Positions 37,899 through 46,200 of a stretch of DNA of 64,000 nucleotides are shown here, one piece after another. The notes beneath the pieces are model-generated. The model was not told the DNA's origin, made no database searches, and saw only the letters and a program-made list of their open reading frames with translations. Position 1 is the stretch's first letter, and each line of letters begins with the position of its first letter. The translations under genes and the position numbers were made by a program. Source of the DNA: UBA5794 sp963714375 (GTDB taxonomy: Bacteria > Actinomycetota > Acidimicrobiia > Spongiisociales > UBA5794); assembly GCA_963714375.1 (NCBI GenBank), contig CAVQOG010000002.1:62001-126000 (forward strand), given 5' to 3'.

Positions 37899-38633
37899 AT
37901 GAGCGCAGTAGCAACCGAGGCAAGGCTCGAAGCCCGCGTCAGAGCTGATGTCTACGCATTCTTGAGCGGTGCAATCCCATATCCGAAATCCAAACCAAAC
38001 TTTGGGATACTTGAACATGTCGAGTTCGAGGATGGACCGCTTGAGGCCGCACGCCGGGCTGTCGTATCTTCGGAAACCGACGTCGAATCAATGCAGGCGC
38101 AGCACCGCATCCTGTTCCCGGCCGTCGAATCCCAAGATGCTCCTTCGTACGAAACGGCTTACTCGAAGCACGATGTATTTCGACAGGGACAGGTAATGGC
38201 AGACGTCGCAGGCTTCTACCGGGCCCATGGTCTCAAGTCGGGCGGGAAGCGAAAGGATCGCCCTGACGGGATCGGTTCCCAGCTCGAGTTCCTGGGGTTC
38301 CTTGCAGCGAAACAGGATCAAGCACTCGCAGACGACAACCAGGATGCAGCCGACCTTTGCGTCGAGACCCAGCAGCTGTTCCTGGCCGACCATGTGGGCG
38401 GGTGGGCGCCCGAGTACGGCAGACGCGTCGCTGCGGTTTCCGATGATCCCTTCTTCGTTGCCTTCGGGAACTTCCTGACGCTCTGGCTCGAAACCGAGTT
38501 GGACTATCTCAGCGTTGTACCAAACGACATCGACCTCGGTGCCGATATGGGGCCAGCAGGGACAGCTACGGAGGTTGCAGACCCAAGAATTCGCTGGGAC
38601 GATACCGAATTCTCATGTGGGGGACCACTATGA
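37899..38633 (+). CDS. TorD/NarJ-like chaperone for the molybdoenzyme
   Basis: Cytoplasmic assembly chaperone, 244 residues, that binds the apo-alpha subunit and delays export until the cofactor is in place. The helical chain has VRADVYAFLSGAIPYPKSKP at the start, the SYETAYSKHDVFRQGQVMAD region and QLFLADHVGGWAPEYGRRV, the last being the family's DH.GGW motif. A C-terminal extension (about 205-244) ends in a lone Cys. It lies between beta and gamma, as in the ethylbenzene dehydrogenase, chlorate and dimethylsulfide dehydrogenase operons. Its stop overlaps the gamma start by four bases. Confidence 0.85.
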   Translation: MSAVATEARLEARVRADVYAFLSGAIPYPKSKPNFGILEHVEFEDGPLEAARRAVVSSETDVESMQAQHRILFPAVESQDAPSYETAYSKHDVFRQGQVMADVAGFYRAHGLKSGGKRKDRPDGIGSQLEFLGFLAAKQDQALADDNQDAADLCVETQQLFLADHVGGWAPEYGRRVAAVSDDPFFVAFGNFLTLWLETELDYLSVVPNDIDLGADMGPAGTATEVADPRIRWDDTEFSCGGPL

Positions 38634-39628
38634 CAACACTCACGTCGACCTCCCCGCGTACACGGCGTCTGGTTGCCATCGGACTCGTCCTCATGCTCGC
38701 TGTCGGATTTCGGATCTTCGATGTCGCCCCTGCCGCGGCGCAGTCCTCAATCTTGACCTCGTGGACTTCAGAAACAGACCCAGGGCTTGACCCGAACAGC
38801 GCCGTGTGGGCTGATACGCCTGCCACACCGGTCCAGCTCACGGCTCAGAATGTGACGCCGCCAATGAGCACCGGCGGCATCAGGGCTGTGAATGTGCGAT
38901 CGGTGCACTACAACGACATGCTGTACGTGAACCTCCAGTGGGCAGATACGACACCTGATGTGACCACGGCATCGGTCAACACATTCGCTGACGCTGTCGC
39001 GATGCAGTTCCCGTCGGTCGCCGCCTCCTCGGTGCCGGCTATCTGCATGGGACAGGCTGACTCCGCCGTCAACATCTGGCAGTGGCGCGCCGATGCCCAA
39101 GAAGGTGTCTCGCTGATGCCAGACCGTGGATACGTCGACATGTACCAATTTGAGGACGACCTGTACTACCCGGCTCGGGCGGCTGGCAATATCCAGTCAA
39201 GCGACATCGTGGTTCAGAACCTGGTCGCAGGCGGATTCGGCACCCTCACCCCACTCAACGAACAGGTCGTCGCCGGTATGGGATCTCACGGCGCACTCGG
39301 TTGGTCGGTCACGCTTGCCCGCCCATTCGCTGCCCCCGGTGAGAACCAACCCGCCTTCGCTGCAGGTGACATGATCGATGTTGCTTTCGCCGTGTGGGAC
39401 GGGACCAACGAAGATCGAAACGGTCAGAAATCGGTCTCGACGTTCGTCAGGCTCGAGATTGCAGGTAGCGACTTCGCTGCTCCCCCAACGATCCCCGCTT
39501 CGGACACACCATTCCCATGGGACACCCTGGCTCTCATCGCGATTGCAGTTGCCGTTGTCGGTCTCCTTCTCGCAGTATTCGGTAGACCGTCAAACTGGGA
39601 TGGTGATGACCAGCCGGACCAAGCATGA
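38630..39628 (+). CDS. Haem-b gamma subunit, ethylbenzene-dehydrogenase-like
   Basis: The third subunit of type II enzymes, a beta-sandwich that binds haem b through Met and Lys or His ligands and passes electrons to a carrier. From ATG 38630 (ATGA overlap) the product is 332 residues. It has a Sec-type signal (RRLVAIGLVLMLAVG then APAAAQSS). In the mature part VRSVHYNDMLYVNLQWADTT, MQFPSVAASSVPAICMGQAD and VNIWQWRADAQ match the EB_dh domain. A C-terminal membrane helix (about 300-320) followed by positive residues anchors it, unlike the soluble gamma of many relatives. This shows that the enzyme sits on the outer face of the membrane. Confidence 0.85.
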   Translation: MTTLTSTSPRTRRLVAIGLVLMLAVGFRIFDVAPAAAQSSILTSWTSETDPGLDPNSAVWADTPATPVQLTAQNVTPPMSTGGIRAVNVRSVHYNDMLYVNLQWADTTPDVTTASVNTFADAVAMQFPSVAASSVPAICMGQADSAVNIWQWRADAQEGVSLMPDRGYVDMYQFEDDLYYPARAAGNIQSSDIVVQNLVAGGFGTLTPLNEQVVAGMGSHGALGWSVTLARPFAAPGENQPAFAAGDMIDVAFAVWDGTNEDRNGQKSVSTFVRLEIAGSDFAAPPTIPASDTPFPWDTLALIAIAVAVVGLLLAVFGRPSNWDGDDQPDQA

Positions 39629-40590
39629 TGACTTGGGTGAAGCGGCTGCGATCACATGACTTCGATACCGTTGCGATCGCGACGATCGCGGTTGTAGCGC
39701 TCCTGACAGAGCTCATCATTCTCAGATTCGTCACCCGCACGGCCATCCATATCCCGGGTCTGGGAACGTTCGAAACTGAGTTCCGTCTTTTGTCAGAACT
39801 CGGCCGAATCGCCTTCAACGCGGCGGTGATTCTGGTGTTCGCCCTCCTCGTTGCCATGATCATCGACGCAGCTGTCAAGACGCGATGGCCCCTCCTCGTG
39901 GCACTTGTTGGATTCCTCGTCGTTGCAATCGCTGCTCCGTTCGGCTGGCTTCCCGAAGCCCTGATCGACAGCGTGACGATCATCGTCATCGTCGCCGCAC
40001 CGCTCCTTGGATGGTTCTCAGGCGAGGGTTCGCTCCGACGATCGATCTCGCCTCTCTTGTTCAGCTCAGCGTTCGCTGTTGCGGCGGTCCCCACCGTTGT
40101 AGGGAAGGCACAACCCGAGACAACACTCCCTGTCTCAGGTATGTTGAACGTGGCTGAGGCACTCGCCCTCGCTGCGGCATTCTCCTTACTCATTCGCGTA
40201 TGGGGACAGCCGCAGCGGCGCTCGCTCGTCATCGCCGTTGTCGTCGGTGGCCTGACAGCTGGGATGTTGGCGGCTCAGCCGGCAACAATTGAGATCCTGA
40301 TGCTCTGGAACCTCGGTCTTGCCGGCTATTTCTCTCCGATGGTGTACGGCGTGGCCGCTGCGGTGTTCGCATACGCTGCTGCTACGTCGATTCGTCGCGG
40401 CCAGCCGACAGTTGCCCTCGGAATTGCGTTTGTGATCGCCGGCGGAATCGGTCTCCACAGCACGATCCAGAGTGCGTCGTTCCTCATCGGTGTTCTTTTG
40501 CTTGCCTACCCCGATGTGATCAGGCGGCCGGTCGTCCCTATTTCGTCGCCGGTGGAACAATCGGGGATTCTGACGACCACGGGAAGTTGA
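39625..40590 (+). CDS. Polytopic membrane protein ending the molybdoenzyme operon
   Basis: A 321-residue protein with eight to ten hydrophobic segments and short loops, coupled to the gamma gene by a four-base overlap. No Cys pairs or obvious haem-His pairs are seen; His residues occur only at RSHDF, AIHIPG and GLHSTIQ. I do not recognise the family. By position it could link the enzyme to the quinone pool or help its assembly, but nothing in the sequence proves that. Its last 53 bases overlap the end of the convergent phosphoribosyltransferase gene. Confidence 0.7.
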   Translation: MMTWVKRLRSHDFDTVAIATIAVVALLTELIILRFVTRTAIHIPGLGTFETEFRLLSELGRIAFNAAVILVFALLVAMIIDAAVKTRWPLLVALVGFLVVAIAAPFGWLPEALIDSVTIIVIVAAPLLGWFSGEGSLRRSISPLLFSSAFAVAAVPTVVGKAQPETTLPVSGMLNVAEALALAAAFSLLIRVWGQPQRRSLVIAVVVGGLTAGMLAAQPATIEILMLWNLGLAGYFSPMVYGVAAAVFAYAAATSIRRGQPTVALGIAFVIAGGIGLHSTIQSASFLIGVLLLAYPDVIRRPVVPISSPVEQSGILTTTGS

Positions 40591-41029
40591 TCCACTTGTC
40601 GGTACGTCGCCACACGTATTCACATTGGATGACTGAGCGCGGCTTTTCATAGAGCACCGCTGCCCGTGTGGTGTTGACCTTGTCAGCAACGAACTCATAG
40701 ACCTTCTGGAGGGTGTGACCGGTGTCAGCGACGTCGTCGACAACCAGCACGTCTGCGTCGTTGAGATCAACCATGTCGAGGTACGGAGGCAGGATCACGG
40801 GTACGTCCAGCCTCTCGTCGATGTCGGTGTAGTACTCGACGTTCATCAGATAGCAGTTCTTGATGGACAGGGCGTACCCGATCGACCCCGCAGGAATCAA
40901 CCCACCGCGAGCGATCCCCAGGATGATGTCTGGAGTGAAGCCATCATCGGCGATCTGCTGAGCGAGAACTCGCACCGCGCTCCCATAGAGATCCCACGTG
41001 AGCACTTCTCGCTCGCTGCTATCTGCCAA
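40538..41029 (-). CDS. Purine-type phosphoribosyltransferase
   Basis: A 163-residue type I phosphoribosyltransferase, close in shape to xanthine/guanine enzymes (Gpt-like), which join a purine base to PRPP. The PRPP loop is VLVVDDVADTGHTLQKV (about 93-109). DIILGIARGGLIPAGSIGYA near the N-terminus and the late WRRTDKWINFPWSS stretch are also typical. The start is TTG 41029 with GGCGGA nearby. It converges on the molybdoenzyme operon and overlaps its last gene by 53 bases. The base specificity is not certain. Confidence 0.85.
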   Translation of the reverse strand: MADSSEREVLTWDLYGSAVRVLAQQIADDGFTPDIILGIARGGLIPAGSIGYALSIKNCYLMNVEYYTDIDERLDVPVILPPYLDMVDLNDADVLVVDDVADTGHTLQKVYEFVADKVNTTRAAVLYEKPRSVIQCEYVWRRTDKWINFPWSSESPIVPPATK

Positions 41030-41110
41030 TGGTTCCGCCCTTCGTCCGAACGCAGGAGCTTACCGGGCCGACCGTCGACGGACTTACAGATCCAAGTCTG
41101 TCATCCTCGT

Positions 41111-41145
41111 CGCGAGAGGATCGCTGCACGCGAGAGGATCGCTGC
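41111..41145. repeat. Two tandem 17-bp repeats
   Basis: CGCGAGAGGATCGCTGC occurs at 41111-41127 and again at 41129-41145. Each copy contains its own small dyad (GCGA...TCGC). They lie between the phosphoribosyltransferase start and the stop of the 97-residue gene upstream of it. Confidence 0.8.
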
Positions 41146-41438
41146 TATAGCGAGCCCTCGATACGGCCGACGATGGCCGACGCATCGGCGATCGATACGC
41201 CGCGGGATTTTGCTGCGAATGACACCGCCTGAGCGCGCTTACCGGCCCTGAGCAGTGCGGCGATCTCCTCATCGGTTGGATCGTTGTCCTGCTGATCGCC
41301 CGCCGAACCAGCATCATTCGCAGACGGCGGCGCAACCGTGATGCCTTTCGTCGATGCGAGTTCGGCGAGCACTCGTTCGAGTTCAGATACCCGAGCTTCA
41401 AGGCCTTCGACGCGGCCATAGATGACATAGTCAGTCAT
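41145..41438 (-). CDS. Small coiled-coil protein with L7/L12-like C-terminus
   Basis: A 97-residue protein. Residues about 8-30 form a short coiled-coil (VEGLEARVSELERVLAELAS). An acidic linker follows, then EEIAALLRAGKRAQAVSFAA with KSRGVSIADASAIVGRIEGS, which resembles the C-terminal fold of ribosomal protein L7/L12 as found in several small actinobacterial proteins. It is not a ribosomal protein. Function is unknown. It precedes the phosphoribosyltransferase gene on the same strand, about 115 bases away. Confidence 0.65.
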   Translation of the reverse strand: MTDYVIYGRVEGLEARVSELERVLAELASTKGITVAPPSANDAGSAGDQQDNDPTDEEIAALLRAGKRAQAVSFAAKSRGVSIADASAIVGRIEGSL

Positions 41439-41792
41439 GATTCCTCCGGTCCGACATCCAGCACAACGTGTTCGGTGGAGTGTATCCAGTGCAGACTGGG
41501 TGTGCCGAAACGGATTGCGGTACGCGGCTCCATGCCGGTTCTGCCGCCTGCGGGGGGGGAAGACGGGGCTCGCGGGCTCGCACGCCCCCCTGATTCGACT
41601 ACGTCGAATCTGTCCCCCCTGAAGGGGGGACGCACTCGTGTGACTTCACGCCCATGTACCTGACACCCTCCGCGGCGGGGGAAACGCCCTCTGCAGGCCC
41701 AACTGGAGCCTCAAATTGTGTGCGGTTTCGCGCTCAAGAGGTAACGCCTCGGTGCCGATATACATGTCCTGACGAGTGCGGAGTAAGGCAAA
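41439..41792. other. Non-coding spacer upstream of the CAP/SLH gene
   Basis: No gene is supported in these 354 bases. They hold the double-hairpin element (41560-41631) and, near the right end, TATACA (about 41758) as a possible -10 and GGAGTAAGG as ribosome site for the GTG at 41793. Confidence 0.6.
41560..41631. repeat. Double-hairpin element, inverted orientation
   Basis: GGGCTCGCACGCCCCCCTGA is followed by GATTCGAC (41592-41599), loop TAC, GTCGAATC (41603-41610), then GTCCCCCC (41612-41619), loop TGAA, GGGGGGAC (41624-41631). Compared with the copies at 18989 and 49509, the C-G pair in GATCCGAC/GTCGGATC has become T-A here on both arms, keeping the hairpin. Confidence 0.8.
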
Positions 41793-42884
41793 GTGCATTC
41801 ACACATCCAAGACTGGCGACCATCAAGACTGGCGATCGGCGCGACCATTATTGCGCTCGCCGCTGCCGTGCTGGTCTGGCAAGCTCCTGAGGCCGAAGCT
41901 GCACAAACACCGGCAGCATTCGAGTCCTGTCTTCTGAGCGAAATCAACGCATCCCGGGCTGCTGCGGGCGTTGGCTCATTGGCAATGGCAACGGATCTCA
42001 CCGGTGGGGTACGTGCGTGGTCGCAGTGGATGAGCAACAACGAGTTCCGGCATATGACCACCGCGGAGCGAAATCCTATCTTGCCCCCGGGGACAGTCAG
42101 CTACGGCGAGAACATCGCGGCATGGGGAGGCACCGGGGATATCCACTGCAGTCTGATCCACAATGCGCTGATGAACTCTGACGGGCACAGGGCCAACATC
42201 CTGCGCGACAAATACACGTTCGTGGCAATAGGTGCCTACTCCGACGGATCGTCGTGGTGGGTGACCCAGGTGTTCTTCAAGAACACCAGCTATACGCCCT
42301 CGGGCGGTCCGCCTCCCCCTCCGCCGGTGTGCGACGGAAAGTTCTGCGATGACGACGGTTCCCAGTTCGAATCGGACATCGAAAAGATCGCGGCGGCTGG
42401 TATCACACTCGGATGCAACCCACCGAACAACAACAAGTTCTGCCCAACACAGGCGGTCACACGTGGTGCCATGGCTGCATTCCTTTCTCGAGCCCTGAAT
42501 CTCAAGACCGGAAACCAGGCTGGAAACAGCATTGACTTCATCGATGACAACGGCTCGGTCTTCGAGTCAGACATCGAGAAGCTTGCCGCAGCAGGCATCA
42601 CCCTTGGGTGCAACCCACCGGCCAACAACCGGTTCTGTCCAGGAAGTGTCGTCACACGAGAGACGATGGCTGCGTTCCTTTCCCGAGCGCTGAACCTGAA
42701 GGCAGGAAAGAGCATCGACTTCATCGATGACAACAACTCGATCTTCGAGTCAGACATCGAGAAGCTTGCCGCAGCAGGCATCACCCTTGGGTGCAACCCA
42801 CCAGCCAACAACCGGTTCTGTCCCACGGCGCCGGTCACCCGACAGACAATGGCTGCCTTCCTGGCGAGAGCACTCAATCTGTAG
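41793..42884 (+). CDS. Secreted CAP-domain protein with three SLH-like repeats
   Basis: A 363-residue surface protein. GTG 41793 follows GGAGTAAGG. A signal peptide runs to about residue 35 (APEAEAAQ). The CAP/SCP-like domain (about 38-165) has FESCLLSEINASRAAAGVG, SYGENIAAWG and NSDGHRANIL, the family's conserved pieces. After a Pro linker (GGPPPPPPVC) come three SLH-like repeats of 60 residues (about 183-363), each with FESDIEK.AAAGITLGCNPP, FCP and a TR..MAAFL.RALNL end. Repeats two and three are nearly identical in DNA. CAP domains in bacteria have diverse or unknown roles; the repeats suggest wall attachment. Confidence 0.9.
   Translation: MHSHIQDWRPSRLAIGATIIALAAAVLVWQAPEAEAAQTPAAFESCLLSEINASRAAAGVGSLAMATDLTGGVRAWSQWMSNNEFRHMTTAERNPILPPGTVSYGENIAAWGGTGDIHCSLIHNALMNSDGHRANILRDKYTFVAIGAYSDGSSWWVTQVFFKNTSYTPSGGPPPPPPVCDGKFCDDDGSQFESDIEKIAAAGITLGCNPPNNNKFCPTQAVTRGAMAAFLSRALNLKTGNQAGNSIDFIDDNGSVFESDIEKLAAAGITLGCNPPANNRFCPGSVVTRETMAAFLSRALNLKAGKSIDFIDDNNSIFESDIEKLAAAGITLGCNPPANNRFCPTAPVTRQTMAAFLARALNL
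42561..42640 (+). repeat. Intragenic repeat, copy 1
   Basis: This 80-base stretch of the CAP/SLH gene matches 42744-42823 with a single change seen (CCG to CCA), pointing to recent duplication or gene conversion of one SLH-like repeat (period 183 bases). Confidence 0.9.
42744..42823 (+). repeat. Intragenic repeat, copy 2
   Basis: Second copy of the 80-base stretch at 42561-42640 within the CAP/SLH gene, 79 of 80 positions the same by eye. Confidence 0.9.
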
Positions 42885-42963
42885 GGCTCGCTGCGCTCGC
42901 GGCTTTCAGCTCTCGGCTTACAGCTTCACGTGACTCATTGACACGAGAGACTCGGAGTGCCGT

Positions 42964-43659
42964 CTACGTCGATGCGAGTGCGAGTGCGAATCCCACCACC
43001 GTCCACAGGCCGGCCATGGCTCGACCCTTGTCGAACGCATAGGGCATGAGAGAGTCCGTCAACATCGCCAGTAGCCCACCGGCCGCAAGGGCAGCAGCGC
43101 GTCCCCCGTTCGCCCCAAGCGCTGTACCGACGAAGTAGCCCATCAGCGCCGTCACGGCACAGGCAACGACAACCATGCCCCACATCATCCCCGTCTTGGT
43201 CGACTTCCACCCCGACTCGGCAAGCGCTGCCGACGGCGCGAGCGCCTGTGGGATGTTTGAGACCCAGACGGCACCGAGAAAGGCCACACTCAACACCTGT
43301 CCGGAGGCGATCTGGATTCCGAAGATGATCGATTCGGGCACACCGTCCACAACCGACCCGACGACGATGCCCAAGGGGCCGGATTGCCCGTCTCCCCCGA
43401 ACTTGGTTTCGACGATATGGTCAGCAACGATGAAGACACCGGCACCGATGAGTAGCCACAGCGCGGTCTCCCAATGTGCAATGACCTCTGCTTCGGGAAT
43501 CAGGTCGAATGCGACAGCGCCGACGAGGGCGCCGGCCCCAAAGCCTGCGATGCCACCGACAACCTTCGATGGCACCTTCACGATGTACGCAATAACGCCA
43601 GCCAGTATCAGAGACGACTGCGCGGCGCCGCCCAACAAGAACGCCTGCAATGCCTCCAT
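42964..43659 (-). CDS. ZIP-family metal transporter
   Basis: A 231-residue membrane protein of the ZIP type, which moves zinc, iron or other divalent metals into the cytosol. Seven to eight hydrophobic segments are seen. The paired metal-site helices appear as GIVVGSVVDGVPESIIFGIQ (about 105-124) and AVWVSNIPQALAPSAAL (about 132-148), with the family's D-G-x-P-E and N-x-P-x-A features. The usual His residues of E. coli ZupT are partly replaced, and no His-rich loop is present, so the metal is uncertain. It stands as a single gene convergent to the CAP/SLH gene. Confidence 0.82.
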   Translation of the reverse strand: MEALQAFLLGGAAQSSLILAGVIAYIVKVPSKVVGGIAGFGAGALVGAVAFDLIPEAEVIAHWETALWLLIGAGVFIVADHIVETKFGGDGQSGPLGIVVGSVVDGVPESIIFGIQIASGQVLSVAFLGAVWVSNIPQALAPSAALAESGWKSTKTGMMWGMVVVACAVTALMGYFVGTALGANGGRAAALAAGGLLAMLTDSLMPYAFDKGRAMAGLWTVVGFALALAST

Positions 43660-43781
43660 CGGACCCGCTTCCTATCGAATGCCGTATTGAACCACATTCC
43701 AAGTGCTTGGCGGGGCACCGCTACGCCGTGAACGAATCTTGTAGATCGCGGATCGGGCTCCGTCGAGGACCTGATCCGTGG

Positions 43782-44144
43782 CTAGATGGAAACGCCCTCG
43801 TCGTGCTTTGCTGCACACGCCACGCAGGTCACGGTCGATGGCCGAGCTGCGAGGCGTTCTGGCGGTATCGGCGAGCCACACGATTTGCAGACACCGTAGG
43901 TTCCATCCTCGATTCGCTTGAGGGCCCCGTCGATCTCCCTGATGGAGGCATCGATCGAACGTGCGGTCAATGTCGATGAGAAACGTTCGACCGCCTCGGT
44001 CGTTCCATCGCCAACGCGCTTTCCAAAACCGATCGAAGACCCCGATTCGGGAGGCGCGGTCATCACCTCGAGCTGCGTAATAAGCGAATCCCTACGGCGT
44101 TCCAGTGCCACTCGCAACTCCGCATTGGTTTCGGCCGAATACAT
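43782..44144 (-). CDS. DksA/TraR-type zinc-finger protein
   Basis: A 120-residue protein with an N-terminal coiled-coil (NAELRVALERRRDSLITQLE) and a C-terminal zinc finger CKSCGSPIPPERLAARPSTV followed by TCVACA, the four-Cys DksA/TraR finger. Proteins of this group bind RNA polymerase through its secondary channel, DksA acting with ppGpp. In actinobacteria, short members like this may act differently. A TACGAT box six bases upstream suggests a leaderless message. It is divergent from the benzoyl-CoA reductase operon. Confidence 0.85.
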   Translation of the reverse strand: MYSAETNAELRVALERRRDSLITQLEVMTAPPESGSSIGFGKRVGDGTTEAVERFSSTLTARSIDASIREIDGALKRIEDGTYGVCKSCGSPIPPERLAARPSTVTCVACAAKHDEGVSI

Positions 44145-44150
44145 CCGTCA

Positions 44151-44156
44151 ATCGTA
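44151..44156 (-). promoter_or_regulatory. Putative -10 box for the leaderless DksA-like gene
   Basis: TACGAT on the minus strand ends six bases before the ATG at 44144. Confidence 0.45.
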
Positions 44157-44216
44157 GGATCGGCGAGCACCGACTGCCGGAACGCAACTCCGCGCCCTTC
44201 AAGATTCCGTCATCGT

Positions 44217-44237
44217 CCGCAATCCGCAATCCGCAAT
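44217..44237. repeat. Three tandem CCGCAAT heptamers
   Basis: CCGCAAT occurs at 44217, 44224 and 44231 without gaps, in the divergent spacer just upstream of the TTGACA box at 44256. Confidence 0.85.
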
Positions 44238-44255
44238 CCATATTCCAGTTTTCGC

Positions 44256-44285
44256 TTGACAATTGGTTCCTTAGCTGGATACTAT
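44256..44285 (+). promoter_or_regulatory. Sigma-70-type promoter of the benzoyl-CoA reductase operon
   Basis: TTGACA (44256-44261), an 18-base spacer and TACTAT (44280-44285) form the best housekeeping promoter in the window. The expected start of transcription near 44292 falls at the first base of the likely operator and upstream of ATG 44338. Confidence 0.75.
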
Positions 44286-44291
44286 GAAACA

Positions 44292-44306
44292 GACCGGTCA
44301 GTCGGT
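44292..44306. promoter_or_regulatory. Probable TetR operator at the transcription start
   Basis: GACCGGTCAGTCGGT contains the dyad GACCGGTC and a second half GTCGGT. Its core CCGGTCAGTCG recurs with one change (CCGGTCGGTCG) at 59217-59227 before the nine-gene aromatic operon. TetR proteins controlling acyl-CoA pathways often bind ACCG/CGGT dyads of this sort. Confidence 0.55.
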
Positions 44307-44337
44307 ATGTAGAACAAACCCAATGCGGACGGGTGTT

Positions 44338-44973
44338 ATGACGAAAAACACAGCAACTCTGAGCAGATCTGAGACAACAGCTTCCAAGATCATTGACGCC
44401 GCCAAAACCCTCTTCGTGGCCCGCAACTACGCCGATGTCACCACGGACATGATTGCAGGCGCAGCGGGCGTCACCAAGGGCGGGCTGTACCACCACTTCC
44501 CGAGCAAAGAGAGCATCTACAGCTCAATGATGCTCGACGACTTCGAGAGCAAGCGACAGCTTTTCAGCCAATCGGTAGACATGGAAGGGACGGCTCGCCA
44601 GCGCCTGGCACGGTTGACCGGGGACTTCCTCGCTCTTCCCTCCGAGGAACGCCAATTGGCTGGCCTCGTCCGGCGTGATATCAACATCTTCACTGATGGC
44701 GATCGCGATCGACTAGTGAGGGCATACCAACTTGCCCTACCCAACCAAATCGAGGCGATCATTTCAGACGGTATTGCCGACGGCGAGCTTGCACCAGCGG
44801 ATCCCCGCCTCTTGTCCTGGTGGTTCGTTTCTCTTGTCGAAGTCGCCGTGAGCCGCTACGCAGACGAAACGCTCGGAAACCCCGAGACGCGCCTCGACCG
44901 TGTCCTTGCACTCTTCTTTGAAGGTGCCGAAGCCAAACCAGTTCGAACAATGTCCAGCGGAGGGACCCCATGA
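44338..44973 (+). CDS. TetR-family regulator of aromatic degradation
   Basis: A 211-residue regulator from ATG 44338; an ATG at 44284 lies inside the -10 box and is rejected. The helix-turn-helix region has KIIDAAKTLFVARNYADVTT, AAGVTKGGLYHHFPSKESIY, the TetR pattern with the YHHFPSKE end common among regulators of acyl-CoA metabolism. The C-terminal domain is helical. Its stop overlaps the first reductase gene (ATGA). By position it controls the benzoyl-CoA reductase operon and itself, perhaps responding to benzoyl-CoA or a related thioester; this is inference. Confidence 0.9.
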   Translation: MTKNTATLSRSETTASKIIDAAKTLFVARNYADVTTDMIAGAAGVTKGGLYHHFPSKESIYSSMMLDDFESKRQLFSQSVDMEGTARQRLARLTGDFLALPSEERQLAGLVRRDINIFTDGDRDRLVRAYQLALPNQIEAIISDGIADGELAPADPRLLSWWFVSLVEVAVSRYADETLGNPETRLDRVLALFFEGAEAKPVRTMSSGGTP

Positions 44974-46160
44974 CATCGACAACAGCCACACCGACCAGAA
45001 CAGCCGTGTTCACCGAATGGCACGACAAGACCCTTGACGATGCACTCGTCGAATGCAGGGACATGGTCGAATCGGCAGATTTCGAAACCGTGCAGCGTTG
45101 GCGAGACCAGGGTGGCAAGGTAGCGGGGCACTTCCAGGTGTATTTCCCCGAGGAGATCGTCCACGCCGCTGGAATGCTCCCGTTCAAGGTGAGGGGAGCA
45201 CCAACTGAACCGACGCAGTCTGACTCGCACTTTGGTTCATACCTGTGCTCGATTCTCAAGACCTCTCTCGAGCTTGCTCTGACCAACACGGTCCAGATGG
45301 AGATGTTCATCTCGCATCCGATCTGTGATGCGGCCCGCAACCTGGCAGCCATTTGGGGCCGCAACACCGACTACCCATCCCAGATCTTGTACCTCCCCCA
45401 GAACCCGAACTCGGCAGGCAGCGTCGACTACCTCGTCCACGAATACGATCGTGTCAGGCGACTCGCCGAAGAGGTCTCTGGTGCAACGATCACCGATGAA
45501 GACCTGAAGGCATCGATTGAGGTGTTCAACGAGAACCGCAGGCTCATGCGTGAGCTGTACGACATCAAGCGGACGACGCCTTGGCTCATCGCAGCCGAGG
45601 ATGCGTATGCCCTCGTCGCCCTTGCAGGCATGATTCCCCGTGAAGAACACAACGAGCTGCTCTCGACGCTCCTGCCCAAGATCAAGGAACGTGATCTGAA
45701 GAAGGAAGACCGCATCAGGGTCGTGTTCGAGGGCGGTTTTTGCGAACAGCCTCCGTTCGATCTCATCAGGATGCTCGGAAGGACCTGCTACGTCGTCGAT
45801 GACGACCTGTTGATAGGACTCCGATACATCACCGAGGACGTCCCGGCCGACGGCAGCCCGCTCAGACAACTCGCAGAGTCCTACATCGAACGTTCCTCCT
45901 ACAGCCCGGTCCAACACGATCTGCGCAAGCCAAAGGAAGACATGCTCAAGGCACGGATCGCGGGGGCAAACGCCGATGCGGCGATCCTCGCTGCGGCCAA
46001 GATGTGTGAACCGGGTCTTGAGGAGCAAGTCACATACACCCACGCACTTGACGATGACGAGTTCGCCTACTTCGTGAGTGAGTTCGAAGAGAACATGAGC
46101 TCGTTTGATCAGCTCGAGCTACAGCTCGAGACCTTTGCCGAGAACCTGTTGTTCGCATGA
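44970..46160 (+). CDS. bzdN: Benzoyl-CoA reductase, BzdN/BcrC-like subunit
   Basis: One of two subunits that hold the substrate and iron-sulfur site in ATP-dependent (class I) benzoyl-CoA reductase, which reduces benzoyl-CoA to cyclohexa-1,5-diene-1-carbonyl-CoA. The protein is 396 residues of the HgdB/BcrB/BcrC superfamily. VAGHFQVYFPEEIVHAAGML is the family's N-terminal signature. Cys residues appear at SYLCSILKTSLELAL, HPICDAARNL and, later, GGFCEQPP and GRTCYVVDDD. Gene order N-O-P-Q and lengths resemble the Azoarcus Bzd enzyme more than Thauera Bcr. Related hydroxyacyl-CoA dehydratases share this fold; the dch-oah-had genes next door support the reductase assignment. Confidence 0.88.
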   Translation: MTSTTATPTRTAVFTEWHDKTLDDALVECRDMVESADFETVQRWRDQGGKVAGHFQVYFPEEIVHAAGMLPFKVRGAPTEPTQSDSHFGSYLCSILKTSLELALTNTVQMEMFISHPICDAARNLAAIWGRNTDYPSQILYLPQNPNSAGSVDYLVHEYDRVRRLAEEVSGATITDEDLKASIEVFNENRRLMRELYDIKRTTPWLIAAEDAYALVALAGMIPREEHNELLSTLLPKIKERDLKKEDRIRVVFEGGFCEQPPFDLIRMLGRTCYVVDDDLLIGLRYITEDVPADGSPLRQLAESYIERSSYSPVQHDLRKPKEDMLKARIAGANADAAILAAAKMCEPGLEEQVTYTHALDDDEFAYFVSEFEENMSSFDQLELQLETFAENLLFA

Positions 46161-46200
46161 CCTTCATTTCGCTGAGAGGCAGCACCACAAGGAGAAACAA

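Noticed and set aside
41654..41890. 78-codon open frame upstream of the CAP/SLH gene
   Set aside because: No ribosome site, low-complexity composition, and it overlaps the real gene in another frame.
44284..44337. ATG 44284 as start of the aromatic TetR gene
   Set aside because: This ATG lies inside the -10 box TACTAT, upstream of the expected transcription start; ATG 44338 is used.
44970..46160. Assignment as a 2-hydroxyacyl-CoA dehydratase
   Set aside because: The same superfamily includes dehydratases, but two distinct ATPase subunits and the neighbouring dch, had, oah and hcr genes point to benzoyl-CoA reductase.
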